From contig NZ_QAOO01000001.1 of the NCBI RefSeq assembly GCF_003051105.1, positions 153,834 to 217,833 of the forward strand: DNA of 64,000 bases, written 5' to 3'. The stretch comes from Nitrosomonas nitrosa (GTDB lineage: Bacteria > Pseudomonadota > Gammaproteobacteria > Burkholderiales > Nitrosomonadaceae). The first letter of the stretch is position 1, and every line of letters begins with the position of its first letter. Under the pieces are notes generated by a model. It worked only from the letters and a program-made list of their open reading frames with translations. It did no database searches and had not been told where the DNA came from. Both the position numbers and the translations under genes were made by a program. Below are positions 1-8,765 of the stretch, piece after piece.

Positions 1-77
1 AGTAAAAATACCTTAAAAATTCAAGGGTGAAAAAGAAAAACTAAGTTATATTATTTTTTTAAATAACAGATGAAGAA

Positions 78-818
78 ATGAAAACGACATATTATGTATA
101 CGCTATAAGCCATAAAGTAACGGGGAAATGGTACATCGGGTCAAGAATTGCAAATGGATGTCACCCAGAAGAATTATTCAGAACGAGAGAAAAATATATT
201 GAAGGGAAAAGTAAAGGGTATAGAAAGGGATATTTCACTTCATCAAAATATGTTAAACGGCTTATAAAGTTAGATGGTGGAATAAAAAACTTTAAAGTTG
301 AAAGTGTAAAAATTTTTGACACTAAAGAAAAAGTATTGTTGTGTGAAGCTTTACTTCATCGATTATTTGACTTGAAGAACGATAATGAATATTTAAATCA
401 AATAAATGCGGGTGAAAAGTTCAATCATGTAGGAAGAACGCATTCTGAAGAAACACGTAAGAAAATGAGGGATTCTCATAAGGGAAAGTTTGTTGGAGAA
501 AATCATCCATTGTATGGAAAGAAACATTCAGATGAAACCCGAAGAAAAATTAGTGAGTCTCAGAAAGGGAAAAAACTTTCCGATGAAACACGAAGAAAAA
601 TTAGTGAGTCTCATAAAGGAAAACAACTTTCCGATGAAACACGAAGAAAAATGAGTTTGGCAAAGAAAAATATGTCCGATGAAACCAGAAAAAAAATGAG
701 TGAGTCTCATAAAGGAAAACCGCAGCAAATTATAACTTGCCCACATTGTAATAAAACTGGTGGAGTTTCTAATATGCAACGTTGGCACTTCGACAATTGT
801 AAATCACATCAACAATAA
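78..818 (+). CDS. GIY-YIG homing endonuclease with NUMOD3 repeats (copy 1)
   Basis: Free-standing homing endonuclease expected to cut a specific phage DNA site and drive its own spread. The GIY-YIG core is at the N-terminus: YVYAI at residues 6-10 and the WYIGSR motif at 18-23. From about residue 120 there are five NUMOD3-like DNA-binding repeats of the form SDETRRKISESHKGK. The C-terminus has a C2HC-type zinc-finger pattern (CPHCNKTGG, then H and C). It lies directly upstream of the small terminase gene, an intergenic position typical of such elements. A second, related copy lies at 8765-9637 on the other strand, and both share a short upstream flank. Codon use is AT-rich like the phage. Identification as an endonuclease is firm; the target site is unknown. 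Confidence 0.9.
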   Translation: MKTTYYVYAISHKVTGKWYIGSRIANGCHPEELFRTREKYIEGKSKGYRKGYFTSSKYVKRLIKLDGGIKNFKVESVKIFDTKEKVLLCEALLHRLFDLKNDNEYLNQINAGEKFNHVGRTHSEETRKKMRDSHKGKFVGENHPLYGKKHSDETRRKISESQKGKKLSDETRRKISESHKGKQLSDETRRKMSLAKKNMSDETRKKMSESHKGKPQQIITCPHCNKTGGVSNMQRWHFDNCKSHQQ

Positions 819-825
819 AAATTAT

Positions 826-1176
826 ATGGCTGATTCCACTAAAAGAATACCAAGAGTAATAAATGACAATGACGTAGAAGCATACAATGCAATGGATGAG
901 CTAATCATAGCCAAGGCAAAGAAGGAAGCCGCATTAGCTCAAATGGCTGAGATTGAACTATCACTCGCAACTAAACATTTAATAGTCAGGGAGGAAACAG
1001 CTAAGGCCATTTTTGAGGCATCAAGAACTTTACGAGATAGATTACTGGCATTATCCGTCAAGCTAGCCCCAGAATTATCCAATAATTCCAACGCCCAAGA
1101 AATAACTAAAATTTTAAAAAAATCCATTGAGGAACAATTAAGGGAATTTGTGGAAGAGTTAGAGGCTAAAATTTGA
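826..1176 (+). CDS. Putative terminase small subunit
   Basis: Small (116 aa), strongly charged, mostly helical protein immediately upstream of the large terminase, with which it overlaps (stop TGA inside TTGA, the large subunit starting at TTG). Position and size fit the DNA-recognition subunit of the packaging motor, which brings the phage end to the large subunit. The ATG at 826 is preferred over an earlier in-frame start at 760, because the longer version would overlap the endonuclease gene for 59 bases and adds residues read from its 3' end. No helix-turn-helix is obvious by eye, so the call rests mainly on synteny. It could also be a scaffold-like phage protein. Confidence 0.6.
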   Translation: MADSTKRIPRVINDNDVEAYNAMDELIIAKAKKEAALAQMAEIELSLATKHLIVREETAKAIFEASRTLRDRLLALSVKLAPELSNNSNAQEITKILKKSIEEQLREFVEELEAKI

Positions 1177-3164
1177 AGCTACTAACACGACTAAAAAATA
1201 TTCCACCACCGCTAGTTATATATGATGGATATCAATCCGCCATAAACGCTTTAGTGGATGGAATTTCACCCGATCCAGATTTAAACTTTCAGGAATTTTG
1301 CGATACGCATTGCATCATTCCAAAATCGACAGGGGCAGCTCATCATGGAAAATACAATTCATCCTATACGCCCCATGTAAGGGATGTAATGCGACATTTA
1401 GATGTTTCATCCCCCACCAGAAGAGTAGTTGTAATGGCTGCATCCCAAGTTTGGAAAACACAATTATCCCTGAATTGGTTATGTTATATCGTAGCTCAAC
1501 ACCCATCTAACATATTGATGTTGCAGCCAACTGGAACGTTACATAAAAGAATCATCAACAGAATCAATAAAGTAATTGCAGCTACCCCAAGAATTAAAGA
1601 TTTATTTGTTTCTCCAAATAGTAAAACCGAAATCAATAACGCAAGCATTAAAAATTTTCAAGGGGGAGGCTTATTCCTAGGTTCATCAGGTTCAGCTTCT
1701 AACCTTTCAGAGTTGCCTGCTAAGTATGCGATATGTGATGAAGTGTCAAGATATATCGATAATGTTGGGGATGAGGGCAATATAATCAAGTTGGTGGAGG
1801 GGAGGCAGACGACATTTAGAGATGCAAAAAGTTATTATTTTTCAAGCCCGACCGTTAAGGACGAATGCAAAATTTCCGAACTTTATTATCAAGGAACGCA
1901 AAGAGTAGCCCTAGCAGAATGTGTTCACTGTCAATATCAACAAGAATTGATTTTTGAAAATTTGAAGATTGATGAAAAAGGGGAGGCGTTCTATCCCTGT
2001 TCATCATGTGGCGGTTTACATTATGAGCATGACAAGCCCCTAATGTTTAAAAACGGTCTATGGTCAGATCCGAAATCGAACGATGGGGAAACAGAGAGCT
2101 TTCATTTATCTTCGATGTTTCAGCCATATGGCGGTTTTCCATGGACAGCACTTTATAATGAATGGCTTAACGCTAAAGTATTGATCGACACTAAAGCCGA
2201 TTATACCTTAATGCAGGTTTTCTATAACACAAGATTGGCTCGCCCATGGCATCAAGCAGCCGATACCTTATCAAGTCAAGCCCTAATTGATAGATCAGAA
2301 GATTATCCACTAGGCATAGTCCCCAATGAAGCCACATTCGTTACTGCATCTGTTGATACACAAGATAATAGGTTTGAAGTTTCAATTGTTGGATGGTCGA
2401 AAAATCTAGAATCTTATGTAGTTGACTATCATATTATCCACGGATCACCAGCCGACTCCACTACACAATCAAGGTTGAAAGAGTACCTTTTGAGATCGAT
2501 TCCTCATGCATCCGGTAAGAGCCTGAAAATATCCTGCACATTCATCGATTCAGGCGGTCACTATACACAAGACGTTTATGATTTTTGCCGTAGAAATAAG
2601 GCCCACCATATATATGCAATTAAAGGTGCATCTAGTCAAGGAAGTTCAATCATTCAAAAATCCACTATGGTGGACATAAATTACAACGGTAGATTTGCCA
2701 AGAAAGGTTTGAGATTAATTTTAATTTCTCCAAATTTAGCCAAAGATTTTATCTATTCCCGATTAGCCAATAAAAAAGGGTATGGTGTCATTCATTTTTC
2801 GAGGCATTTACCAGTTGAATTTTTTGAAGGAGTAGTTGCTGAATATAGAGAAATGAGGATGCATAGGGGAAGAAAAACATTCACTTGGGTTAAAAAAGAC
2901 CCCAAGGCAGCTAACGAGCCGCTTGACTTATGCGTTTATAATTTGGCTGCAGCCTACTATTTGCAACTAGATAGGCTAAGTGATCATGAGTTTGAGCGAG
3001 CTAGATTAAAAATGGGATTAGATGAAGTTGTTGATGCTGAAGTCATAGATGAAAAAGTTGAAGAAATTGAAGAAATAGAAGTTGAAGAAATTTTACCTAA
3101 GCCTAAAGTAAGAAAAACTCCAAGGGTAAGGCGTGGGGGATTCATGGGATCATTGGGGTTTTAA
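1173..3164 (+). CDS. Phage terminase large subunit, GpA family
   Basis: ATP-driven DNA packaging motor and nuclease of the lambda GpA family (663 aa, the usual length). The N-terminal ATPase has a Walker-A-like segment ASQVWKTQ around residues 90-97, where family members normally carry glycine in place of the tryptophan. A Walker-B-like AICDEVSRY lies near residue 187. A four-cysteine zinc ribbon (CVHC and CSSC) follows at about 249-280. The C-terminal nuclease shows ASVDTQDNRFEVS and TFIDSGGHYTQD. The tail is acidic and rich in Glu-Val-Ile. The start is TTG in a TTGA overlap with the small subunit, implying translational coupling. A GpA terminase points to cos-type packaging, an inference from the family. 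Confidence 0.93.
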   Translation: MKLLTRLKNIPPPLVIYDGYQSAINALVDGISPDPDLNFQEFCDTHCIIPKSTGAAHHGKYNSSYTPHVRDVMRHLDVSSPTRRVVVMAASQVWKTQLSLNWLCYIVAQHPSNILMLQPTGTLHKRIINRINKVIAATPRIKDLFVSPNSKTEINNASIKNFQGGGLFLGSSGSASNLSELPAKYAICDEVSRYIDNVGDEGNIIKLVEGRQTTFRDAKSYYFSSPTVKDECKISELYYQGTQRVALAECVHCQYQQELIFENLKIDEKGEAFYPCSSCGGLHYEHDKPLMFKNGLWSDPKSNDGETESFHLSSMFQPYGGFPWTALYNEWLNAKVLIDTKADYTLMQVFYNTRLARPWHQAADTLSSQALIDRSEDYPLGIVPNEATFVTASVDTQDNRFEVSIVGWSKNLESYVVDYHIIHGSPADSTTQSRLKEYLLRSIPHASGKSLKISCTFIDSGGHYTQDVYDFCRRNKAHHIYAIKGASSQGSSIIQKSTMVDINYNGRFAKKGLRLILISPNLAKDFIYSRLANKKGYGVIHFSRHLPVEFFEGVVAEYREMRMHRGRKTFTWVKKDPKAANEPLDLCVYNLAAAYYLQLDRLSDHEFERARLKMGLDEVVDAEVIDEKVEEIEEIEVEEILPKPKVRKTPRVRRGGFMGSLGF

Positions 3165-3179
3165 TTACTAAAAATAACA

Positions 3180-3190
3180 TATAAATAATT
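3180..3190 (+). promoter_or_regulatory. TATAAATAATT box, copy a
   Basis: The 11-mer TATAAATAATT lies in the gap between terminase and the gpW-like gene, with its 3' end 26 bases before the ATG at 3216. The same 11-mer stands 36 and 29 bases before two other structural gene starts (5006 and 9763). It looks like a phage promoter -10 element; the first eight bases equal the T4 late promoter consensus. No sigma factor gene is visible to support this. Confidence 0.45.
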
Positions 3191-3215
3191 GATAACAAAA
3201 CAATAATAAAAGAAT

Positions 3216-3449
3216 ATGGCGGAAGAATTAACCACTTATCAGCAATTGCTAATCAAGCTTGATGAAGCGATGCTCAATCATGGTGCACAGGCTTTTACTC
3301 AAGACTATACTATTAATGATCGACGCATGAGTTTTAAAAGCTATGATGAATTCATTAAATTCTATAACTGGGTAAAGTATCATGCTGATTTAGATACGAG
3401 AAAACAAGCTGGTAAATCCACGCCCAAAAGAATCCTAACTTATCTTTAA
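3216..3449 (+). CDS. gpW-like head-tail joining protein
   Basis: A 77-residue protein between the large terminase and the portal gene, the exact place of gpW in lambda. The N-terminal helix is followed by a short region resembling a beta hairpin (YTINDRRMSFKSYDEF) and another helix, compatible with the small alpha+beta fold of gpW. gpW plugs the portal after packaging so that gpFII and the tail can attach, and a gpFII-like protein is present at 7331. Identification is by position, size and fold pattern rather than a diagnostic motif. Confidence 0.65.
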   Translation: MAEELTTYQQLLIKLDEAMLNHGAQAFTQDYTINDRRMSFKSYDEFIKFYNWVKYHADLDTRKQAGKSTPKRILTYL

Positions 3450-3452
3450 GAT

Positions 3453-4943
3453 ATGGCAAAAAAAAGAAAACTAGAAACCACAGTTGAAAATGAAAATAAT
3501 GAAAATTTGAATAATGATAATGTGGTAACACTTCCATCAAATCCGCCCAAAAAGAATAAAAGGGCGTTTGATGCTGCAAGGCTGAATCGATTAACCGCTT
3601 CCTGGTCTGCATTGGTTACATCAATAAATGACGACATCAAATGCGATTTACTAACTTTAAGATCGAGGTCAAACGACCTAGCCCAAAATGATCCATTAAT
3701 TAAAAAATGGCTAGATACAGTAGAACGTAATGTTGTTGGCAGCCAAGGGTTTCAGCTTCAGAGTAAAGTAAAAGATAGTGTTGGGATAGACCATATTGCA
3801 AATGATGCCATTGAATCCCATTTTGATAAATGGTCAAGCAAGCCCGAGGTAACAGGCAGATTGTCATTACCTGAACTATCAAGATTAGTGGTAAGGTCAG
3901 TTGCCCGAGATGGTGAAGTATTAATTCGTCATATATTTAATGAATCAACTTATGGGTATCAAGTTCAGTTGATATCGGCTAATCGATTAGCCTTTATAGA
4001 TAGAGAAGCCCACAATAATCAAAATGCTATTTTATCTGGTGTGGAAATAGACTCATGGGGACGACCAATTGCATATCATCTTTATAAAGATAAATGCCTA
4101 CCAGCATCCCCAACAATAAGAGTTTCCGCAAGTGAAATATCACACATCTATGTACAAGAATACCCCGAGCAAGTAAGGGGAATTCCTTGGGCGGCAGCGG
4201 TAATGACCAGAATTCATATACTGAAAAAGTATATTGAATTTGCATTGGTGGCATCTGCTGTTGGCGCATCCAAGATGGGATTTTATACAACCCCAACAGG
4301 TGATTTGTCTCCCCTTGCAGAAGAAGATGAAGAAAGTGGAGAATTCATTCAACAGGCTGTTGCTGGTGAATTTGGAGTTTTACCTCCTGGATATGATTTT
4401 AAAAGTTTCGATCCAGATTACCCCCATCAAAATTTTAATGATTTCGTAAGATCAATCTCAAGGTGGATTGCATCAGGTTTGGGCATATCATATAACTTAT
4501 TATGCAATGATGCTGATGGGGTTTCTTATTCTTCAATACGTTCTTTCATTGTGGAGGAACGAGATCACTGGATGACGCTGCAACAAGTTTTTATCGCTCA
4601 GTTGATGGAGCCAATATTCAATAATTTTATTACATCCGCATTACTGAAAAATAAACTGACACTAGAAGATGGCAAATCATTACCAATAGCCAAAAAAGAG
4701 AAATTTATGCGCCATGCTTTCTTGGGTAGGAGATGGAGTTGGGTTGATCCTAAAAAAGACGCTGAAGCTAAAATACTTTTATTTAATAGTAAATTAGCTT
4801 CCCCATATGATATTGCGGCTGAACAAGGAATGGATTTGAATTATATACTGCAAGATTTGAATCGCTTTGCTAACGAGTGTGAAAAATTAGGATTAAAAAT
4901 TGAAAACGTAAGTATTCCCGCAGATGATGGTGGGGAAGAATAG
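3453..4943 (+). CDS. Phage portal protein, lambda GpB family
   Basis: Dodecameric portal at the capsid vertex through which DNA enters and leaves. The 496-residue length and position after gpW fit the lambda GpB family. Recognisable features are the segment NDPLIKKWLDTVERNVVGSQG near residue 78, the RIHILKKYIEFALVASAVGASKMGF helix-turn region, and the ISYNLLCNDADGVSYSSIRSF segment near residue 350, typical of the wing and stem of this family. It begins 3 bases after the gpW-like stop. The family's usual companion, a ClpP-like gpC protease, is replaced here by an HK97-type protease fused to the capsid protein in the next gene. Confidence 0.92.
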   Translation: MAKKRKLETTVENENNENLNNDNVVTLPSNPPKKNKRAFDAARLNRLTASWSALVTSINDDIKCDLLTLRSRSNDLAQNDPLIKKWLDTVERNVVGSQGFQLQSKVKDSVGIDHIANDAIESHFDKWSSKPEVTGRLSLPELSRLVVRSVARDGEVLIRHIFNESTYGYQVQLISANRLAFIDREAHNNQNAILSGVEIDSWGRPIAYHLYKDKCLPASPTIRVSASEISHIYVQEYPEQVRGIPWAAAVMTRIHILKKYIEFALVASAVGASKMGFYTTPTGDLSPLAEEDEESGEFIQQAVAGEFGVLPPGYDFKSFDPDYPHQNFNDFVRSISRWIASGLGISYNLLCNDADGVSYSSIRSFIVEERDHWMTLQQVFIAQLMEPIFNNFITSALLKNKLTLEDGKSLPIAKKEKFMRHAFLGRRWSWVDPKKDAEAKILLFNSKLASPYDIAAEQGMDLNYILQDLNRFANECEKLGLKIENVSIPADDGGEE

Positions 4944-4958
4944 TAATATAATCAAATA

Positions 4959-4969
4959 TATAAATAATT
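4959..4969 (+). promoter_or_regulatory. TATAAATAATT box, copy b
   Basis: Second exact copy of the 11-mer found at 3180 and 9723, 36 bases before the protease-capsid start at 5006. It is followed by an A-rich leader. Read as a likely phage promoter element. Confidence 0.45.
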
Positions 4970-5005
4970 AGGGTATAAATTACCCCATTATAAGAATAAC
5001 AAGAA

Positions 5006-6832
5006 ATGGACGAAAAAACAATAATAACAAAAGAAGAAAAACACTTTAGAAATCTGGATGTTATAGATTTTGAAGTTACAGATGAAAAAGATGATATTAG
5101 AGAAATTGAATTGTCATTTTCATCTGAATCCCCAGTCTGGATGGGGGATTATTACGAAATCTTAGACCACTCACCCGAGAGTGTAGATTTATCCAGATTG
5201 AATAGTCAGGGAAAAATATTTATTGAGCATGATTTAACAGTTGACAATCTAGTAGGTGAGATCATCCATGCTTGGATAGATCCAGAGTCAAGAAAAGGTA
5301 GGGCAAAAATAAGAATTGGGAAAAATGACAAGTCTGAGAATATTTGGAGAAATATTTTAGGCTCTGTTTTTCCAGCGGTATCAGTGGGTTATATAGTAAG
5401 AAAGGCTATAAAGGAAACCGCTGATACTTATAGGTCAGTTTCATGGATGCCATACGAAGTTTCATTCGTCGGCGTTCCGGCTGATTTACAAGTTGGAATT
5501 GGGAGGTCGGAGGATTCGCCCAAACCAGAATTAAATAATAACAATAATAACAATAAGGAAAAAAGACAAATGGAATTAAATCCAGAATCAAATCATGAGG
5601 GTATTAACATCCTCATCAATAACGAGAGAAAACGAGTAGCCGCAATCAACAAACTAGCTGAAGACTTTAATCATCTTGACGGTGTGCGTAATTTGGCAAC
5701 TCAAGCAATCGAATCGGGAACGGATATATCTTCATTTCAATCCGATATTCTATCCAAAATGAGATCAGCAACACCACAAGTATCCTTTGGCTATGCAGCC
5801 CAAGTTACTGAAAATATTGAAAATGATCCTAAACGTGGATTCAGAAATTTCACTGAATTTACTAAAGCAGTTTTCACCCTTAGCCGTGGATTGCCTTTGA
5901 GCGGTGATTTAAAACGTGATGCCCTTTCTACCTTTGCTAACACTGCATCGGGTGCGGATGGTGGTTTTGCTATCCCTGAGGAATTCGCAGCTCAGATTGC
6001 AACGGTTGCTCAAAATGAACAATCACTCATCAATGAAGCTCATAATGTACCAGTTAGTGGCAATTCAATGACATTTTCATATGATAAAAATCTTCCTCAT
6101 CTTGGAGGTGTGACAGCCGCCTGGACTGATGAAGGTGTTGCTGCAACTCAATCTAAAGCTAACTTAGGTAAACTTAACCTTAAAGTTAACAAGTTAGTTG
6201 CACTGTGCCCCGCATCGGATGAATTGCTAGAAGATAGTACAGCAATGGGCACACATATCAGTGAAGCAATGGGTAGAGCAGTTACCTATAGCGTTAATGA
6301 TGCTGTCATTAATGGTACTGGTGGCGGTGTGAAACCTGTAGGTATATTGCAATCCGCAGGAACGATTGCTATTGCGAAAGAAGGAACACAAGCAGCCGAT
6401 ACCGTTGTTGCAAAAAATCTAACTAAAATGATGTCCCGTTTGATTACTCAAAATGGGAATCTAGTTTGGATTATGCATCCTGAAGTATTCGGTGAAATCG
6501 TTACTTTAACGATTGGTGATAGAGCAGTTTGGCATGACAACTTTAAAATAAGCCCACAAGGTACTCTATTAGGACGCCCAATTATCCTTAGTGATTCTTG
6601 TTCAGCCCTTGGAGATGCAGGTGATATCATTCTTGCTAATATGTCATATTACTATGCAATCAGCAAAGGTGGTTTACAGTCTGCACAATCCGCTCATTTG
6701 TGGTTTGATCAAGGTGTCAATGCATTCAGATTGACCTATAGATTGGATGGTGCTCCTTTGTTGGATGCCCCTGTTCAACCTAAAAACGGTAACACCAGAT
6801 CGTTTTTTGTTACTATCGCTGAACGCAGCTAA
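5006..6832 (+). CDS. HK97-type prohead protease fused to major capsid protein
   Basis: A single 608-residue reading frame joins a prohead maturation protease (about residues 1-175, with FIEHDL and VSVGYIV as candidate His and Ser catalytic segments and the typical EVSFVGVPAD end) to an HK97-fold major capsid protein (about 189-608). The protease trims capsid N-termini during maturation, and the capsid protein forms the shell. The joining segment is a run of asparagines (NNNNNNN) followed by KEKRQ and an internal Met at 189. The DNA coding this linker looks like the A-rich ribosome-binding leaders between other genes of the prophage. Capsid alone could therefore also start at 5570, giving 420 residues, the normal length of a free capsid protein. 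Confidence 0.9.
   Translation: MDEKTIITKEEKHFRNLDVIDFEVTDEKDDIREIELSFSSESPVWMGDYYEILDHSPESVDLSRLNSQGKIFIEHDLTVDNLVGEIIHAWIDPESRKGRAKIRIGKNDKSENIWRNILGSVFPAVSVGYIVRKAIKETADTYRSVSWMPYEVSFVGVPADLQVGIGRSEDSPKPELNNNNNNNKEKRQMELNPESNHEGINILINNERKRVAAINKLAEDFNHLDGVRNLATQAIESGTDISSFQSDILSKMRSATPQVSFGYAAQVTENIENDPKRGFRNFTEFTKAVFTLSRGLPLSGDLKRDALSTFANTASGADGGFAIPEEFAAQIATVAQNEQSLINEAHNVPVSGNSMTFSYDKNLPHLGGVTAAWTDEGVAATQSKANLGKLNLKVNKLVALCPASDELLEDSTAMGTHISEAMGRAVTYSVNDAVINGTGGGVKPVGILQSAGTIAIAKEGTQAADTVVAKNLTKMMSRLITQNGNLVWIMHPEVFGEIVTLTIGDRAVWHDNFKISPQGTLLGRPIILSDSCSALGDAGDIILANMSYYYAISKGGLQSAQSAHLWFDQGVNAFRLTYRLDGAPLLDAPVQPKNGNTRSFFVTIAERS
5555..5572 (+). promoter_or_regulatory. Internal ribosome-binding site and start for the capsid part
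   Basis: AAGGA at 5555-5559 lies ten bases before an in-frame ATG at 5570-5572, inside the protease-capsid reading frame. The preceding stretch (AATAATAACAATAA) has the same composition as intergenic leaders at 3190-3215 and 10365-10400. This suggests independent initiation of the capsid protein in addition to the full fusion. Confidence 0.5.
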
Positions 6833-6854
6833 TATTAGGGGAGATTAAACTATA

Positions 6855-7331
6855 ATGAAATTGTCAGAAAAAATCAAGGTAATTTCCGCTTGCCCACCTG
6901 CAGCCTTAACGAGTACTGCCGGAGACGGTAAATACATTAGCCTTCGTAACGTTGAAAAAGTATCGGTTGTTTTGAATATCAAAAACGGGAGTACTGTAAC
7001 CGCTGGTAATGTTGCACTTTATCAATCTTCTAATGTTTTAGCTGCTGGTGAAAAAGTATTGCCGTTCACCAGTTACTACAAAAACGAGGATGTAGCTAAT
7101 ACCGAAGTATTAGTTTCAGCAACGGCAAGTGATAATCATTTCTTGACTAATACCACAAATACCCAATTGCTTCAATATGTTATTGAAGTTCCATTGTTCA
7201 ATCTTGACCATGAAAATGGATATGACTGTATTAGGGTTGATGTGGCTTCAATGGCCAATGCGGTGGGCGATGCTTTCTACTTGGTGGAAACGAAACAAGC
7301 ACCTGCAGATGTAACGCTAACCGAAGATTAA
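6855..7331 (+). CDS. Hypothetical phage head protein, possibly decoration
   Basis: A 158-residue protein directly after the capsid gene. It is beta-rich with a pattern like KVSVVLNIKNGSTVTAGNVALYQ, and no cysteine clusters or membrane segments. Position between capsid and the gpFII-like joiner is where decoration or head-stabilising proteins (such as lambda gpD) normally lie. I do not recognise a specific family, so the role is inferred from neighbourhood only. Its ATG at 6855 follows a weak purine-rich site, and its stop overlaps the next start (TAATG). Confidence 0.55.
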   Translation: MKLSEKIKVISACPPAALTSTAGDGKYISLRNVEKVSVVLNIKNGSTVTAGNVALYQSSNVLAAGEKVLPFTSYYKNEDVANTEVLVSATASDNHFLTNTTNTQLLQYVIEVPLFNLDHENGYDCIRVDVASMANAVGDAFYLVETKQAPADVTLTED

Positions 7332-7624
7332 TGTTAGAAAATCTAAATCTATATTTCATCGATTTTGGTGTTGATGTGGAGGTTGGGGGAGTAACTCTTA
7401 GGGGTATATTCTCCAACCAATATGTAGATGCAGATGGTATAAGTTCACAAGTGGCTAACTTGACCGTTAAAAGTTCCGATGTGGAATTATTGGAACTTGA
7501 GAACGGAACCGAATTGATTTTTCCAAATGGTGATACCTACCAAATAGCAGACAGTCAACCAGATGGAACAGGTATCACTATTTTATTACTAGAAAGAAAA
7601 TGGAAAACATACGGACTCAGTTAA
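7331..7624 (+). CDS. gpFII-like head-tail joining protein
   Basis: A 97-residue protein matching the lambda FII attachment family by pattern: FGVDVEVGGVTLRGIFSNQY near the N-terminus, a central segment on nucleotide-like strands (SSDVELLELENGTEL), and the near-universal QPDGTGITILLL near the C-terminus. FII binds the gpW-closed portal and receives the finished tail. It starts in a TAATG overlap with the preceding gene and overlaps the tail terminator gene by 25 bases, so all three are probably co-translated. Confidence 0.8.
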   Translation: MLENLNLYFIDFGVDVEVGGVTLRGIFSNQYVDADGISSQVANLTVKSSDVELLELENGTELIFPNGDTYQIADSQPDGTGITILLLERKWKTYGLS

Positions 7625-8019
7625 GTAAGATTGTCAAGGATGCAATTGTTGACGCTGGCATAAGATGCTTTTATTCCAGATTCAAGAACGTAAGTGAGAA
7701 TGAATTACCTTGCGCCATCCTAGAAATTCCAAAAGTTCAAAATGAACCAGCAACAATAAATGGGTTATTAAGAAGAACTTATTTTGTAACGGTTGAATTG
7801 AAGCATAAGGGATTTGAAGGGGTTGACAATGTCATCGACGATTTAATGAATAAGGTAGAAAAGGCAATTGTCACTCACCCAAAATTGGATGGGAATAGTT
7901 ATTGCGTTGAATGTGAAATTTCCAAGAACGATGAAGCTGACCAATTGATAATCAATGCAACTATGCTATTTAGCGTGACGTTTCATTCATTGGCAAGTGA
8001 GCCGGATTTAGAGATTTAA
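7600..8019 (+). CDS. Tail terminator / minor tail protein U-like
   Basis: A 139-residue protein between the FII-like joiner and the tail tube, the place of gpZ and gpU in lambda. The sequence has an N-terminal helix (RTQLSKIVKDAIVDAG), a strand-rich core with LPCAILEIPKVQ, and a long helix (VDNVIDDLMNKVEKAI), consistent with the gpU fold that caps the tail tube and stops its growth at the length set by the tape measure. It overlaps the preceding gene by 25 bases. The gpU call is by position and fold pattern. Confidence 0.65.
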   Translation: MENIRTQLSKIVKDAIVDAGIRCFYSRFKNVSENELPCAILEIPKVQNEPATINGLLRRTYFVTVELKHKGFEGVDNVIDDLMNKVEKAIVTHPKLDGNSYCVECEISKNDEADQLIINATMLFSVTFHSLASEPDLEI

Positions 8020-8060
8020 ATAAGTTAAAAAATAATAAAAATAATAAAGGAGTAATACAA

Positions 8061-8702
8061 ATGGCATTTTTAATGCTTAGAGTTGCAGCAAAAATAGGAT
8101 CAGAGCTGAGCAATACAGCACCAATAACTGGAATAACGAAGGGAAATACGAACACTGTTATCGAGTGTACGAATAATTTTACGACAGACGATATTATAGT
8201 TTTGGACTCCACAATTGTTGGTAGTCCGCAAGCTAGAAATGTGATTGCCAAAGTCAAATCGCGAACCGCAGCAAATGTAACCGTTGAGATTGATTCTAGC
8301 AAATGGGATGATTGGGTCAGTTCTGGTAATGTTTCGAGGGTTGCAACATGGATCCCGATGACAACGGCAACAAATCTACAATTTGCAGAACCGACGCCAC
8401 AAGAGCAACAAATTCTAACCATTCACGACGAACAGCAGACTACCCTCTTCGGAGTTGATGCTGCGCCAGTTGTTAGCATGAGCGTTTATACCGATCCATT
8501 TGATCCGGCTACTGTTGAAATCCGTAAAGCGGCTAAAACTAGAACTTTACGCCCTGTAGCATTTGAGTTTCCGAATGATACCGCCATGTTAGTAAATGGA
8601 TATATTGTTGGCGGCCGCGGGGTTTCTGGGGGTGCCAACGAGGTAGCCACTGGTGAAGTAAGGATATCCTTACAATCGCCGGAGTTTTGGTACGAGCTTT
8701 AA
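8061..8702 (+). CDS. Major tail tube protein
   Basis: A 213-residue protein upstream of the tail chaperone and tape measure genes, the place of lambda gpV. The beta-rich sequence and a C-terminal stretch with segments such as EVRISLQSPEFWYEL fit a tube-forming protein that stacks as rings around the tape measure. A good AAGGAG site precedes the ATG, in line with high expression. A strong terminator follows at 8737-8765, so the structural transcript probably ends or is attenuated here before the endonuclease and the downstream tail genes. Confidence 0.7.
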   Translation: MAFLMLRVAAKIGSELSNTAPITGITKGNTNTVIECTNNFTTDDIIVLDSTIVGSPQARNVIAKVKSRTAANVTVEIDSSKWDDWVSSGNVSRVATWIPMTTATNLQFAEPTPQEQQILTIHDEQQTTLFGVDAAPVVSMSVYTDPFDPATVEIRKAAKTRTLRPVAFEFPNDTAMLVNGYIVGGRGVSGGANEVATGEVRISLQSPEFWYEL

Positions 8703-8736
8703 ATCAATTTTAATTAAGATTAATTCTTAACTATGA

Positions 8737-8765
8737 GGGGATTAGGGAAACTTAATCCCCTTTTT
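8737..8765 (+). terminator. Rho-independent terminator after tail tube gene
   Basis: Perfect 8-bp stem GGGGATTA (8737-8744) and TAATCCCC (8753-8760) with an 8-base loop, followed by five T. It ends at the stop codon of the minus-strand endonuclease. Confidence 0.85.

Noticed and set aside
7970..8422. 150-residue minus-strand frame opposite the tail tube gene
   Set aside because: Antisense shadow with no ribosome site, within a well-supported phage gene.
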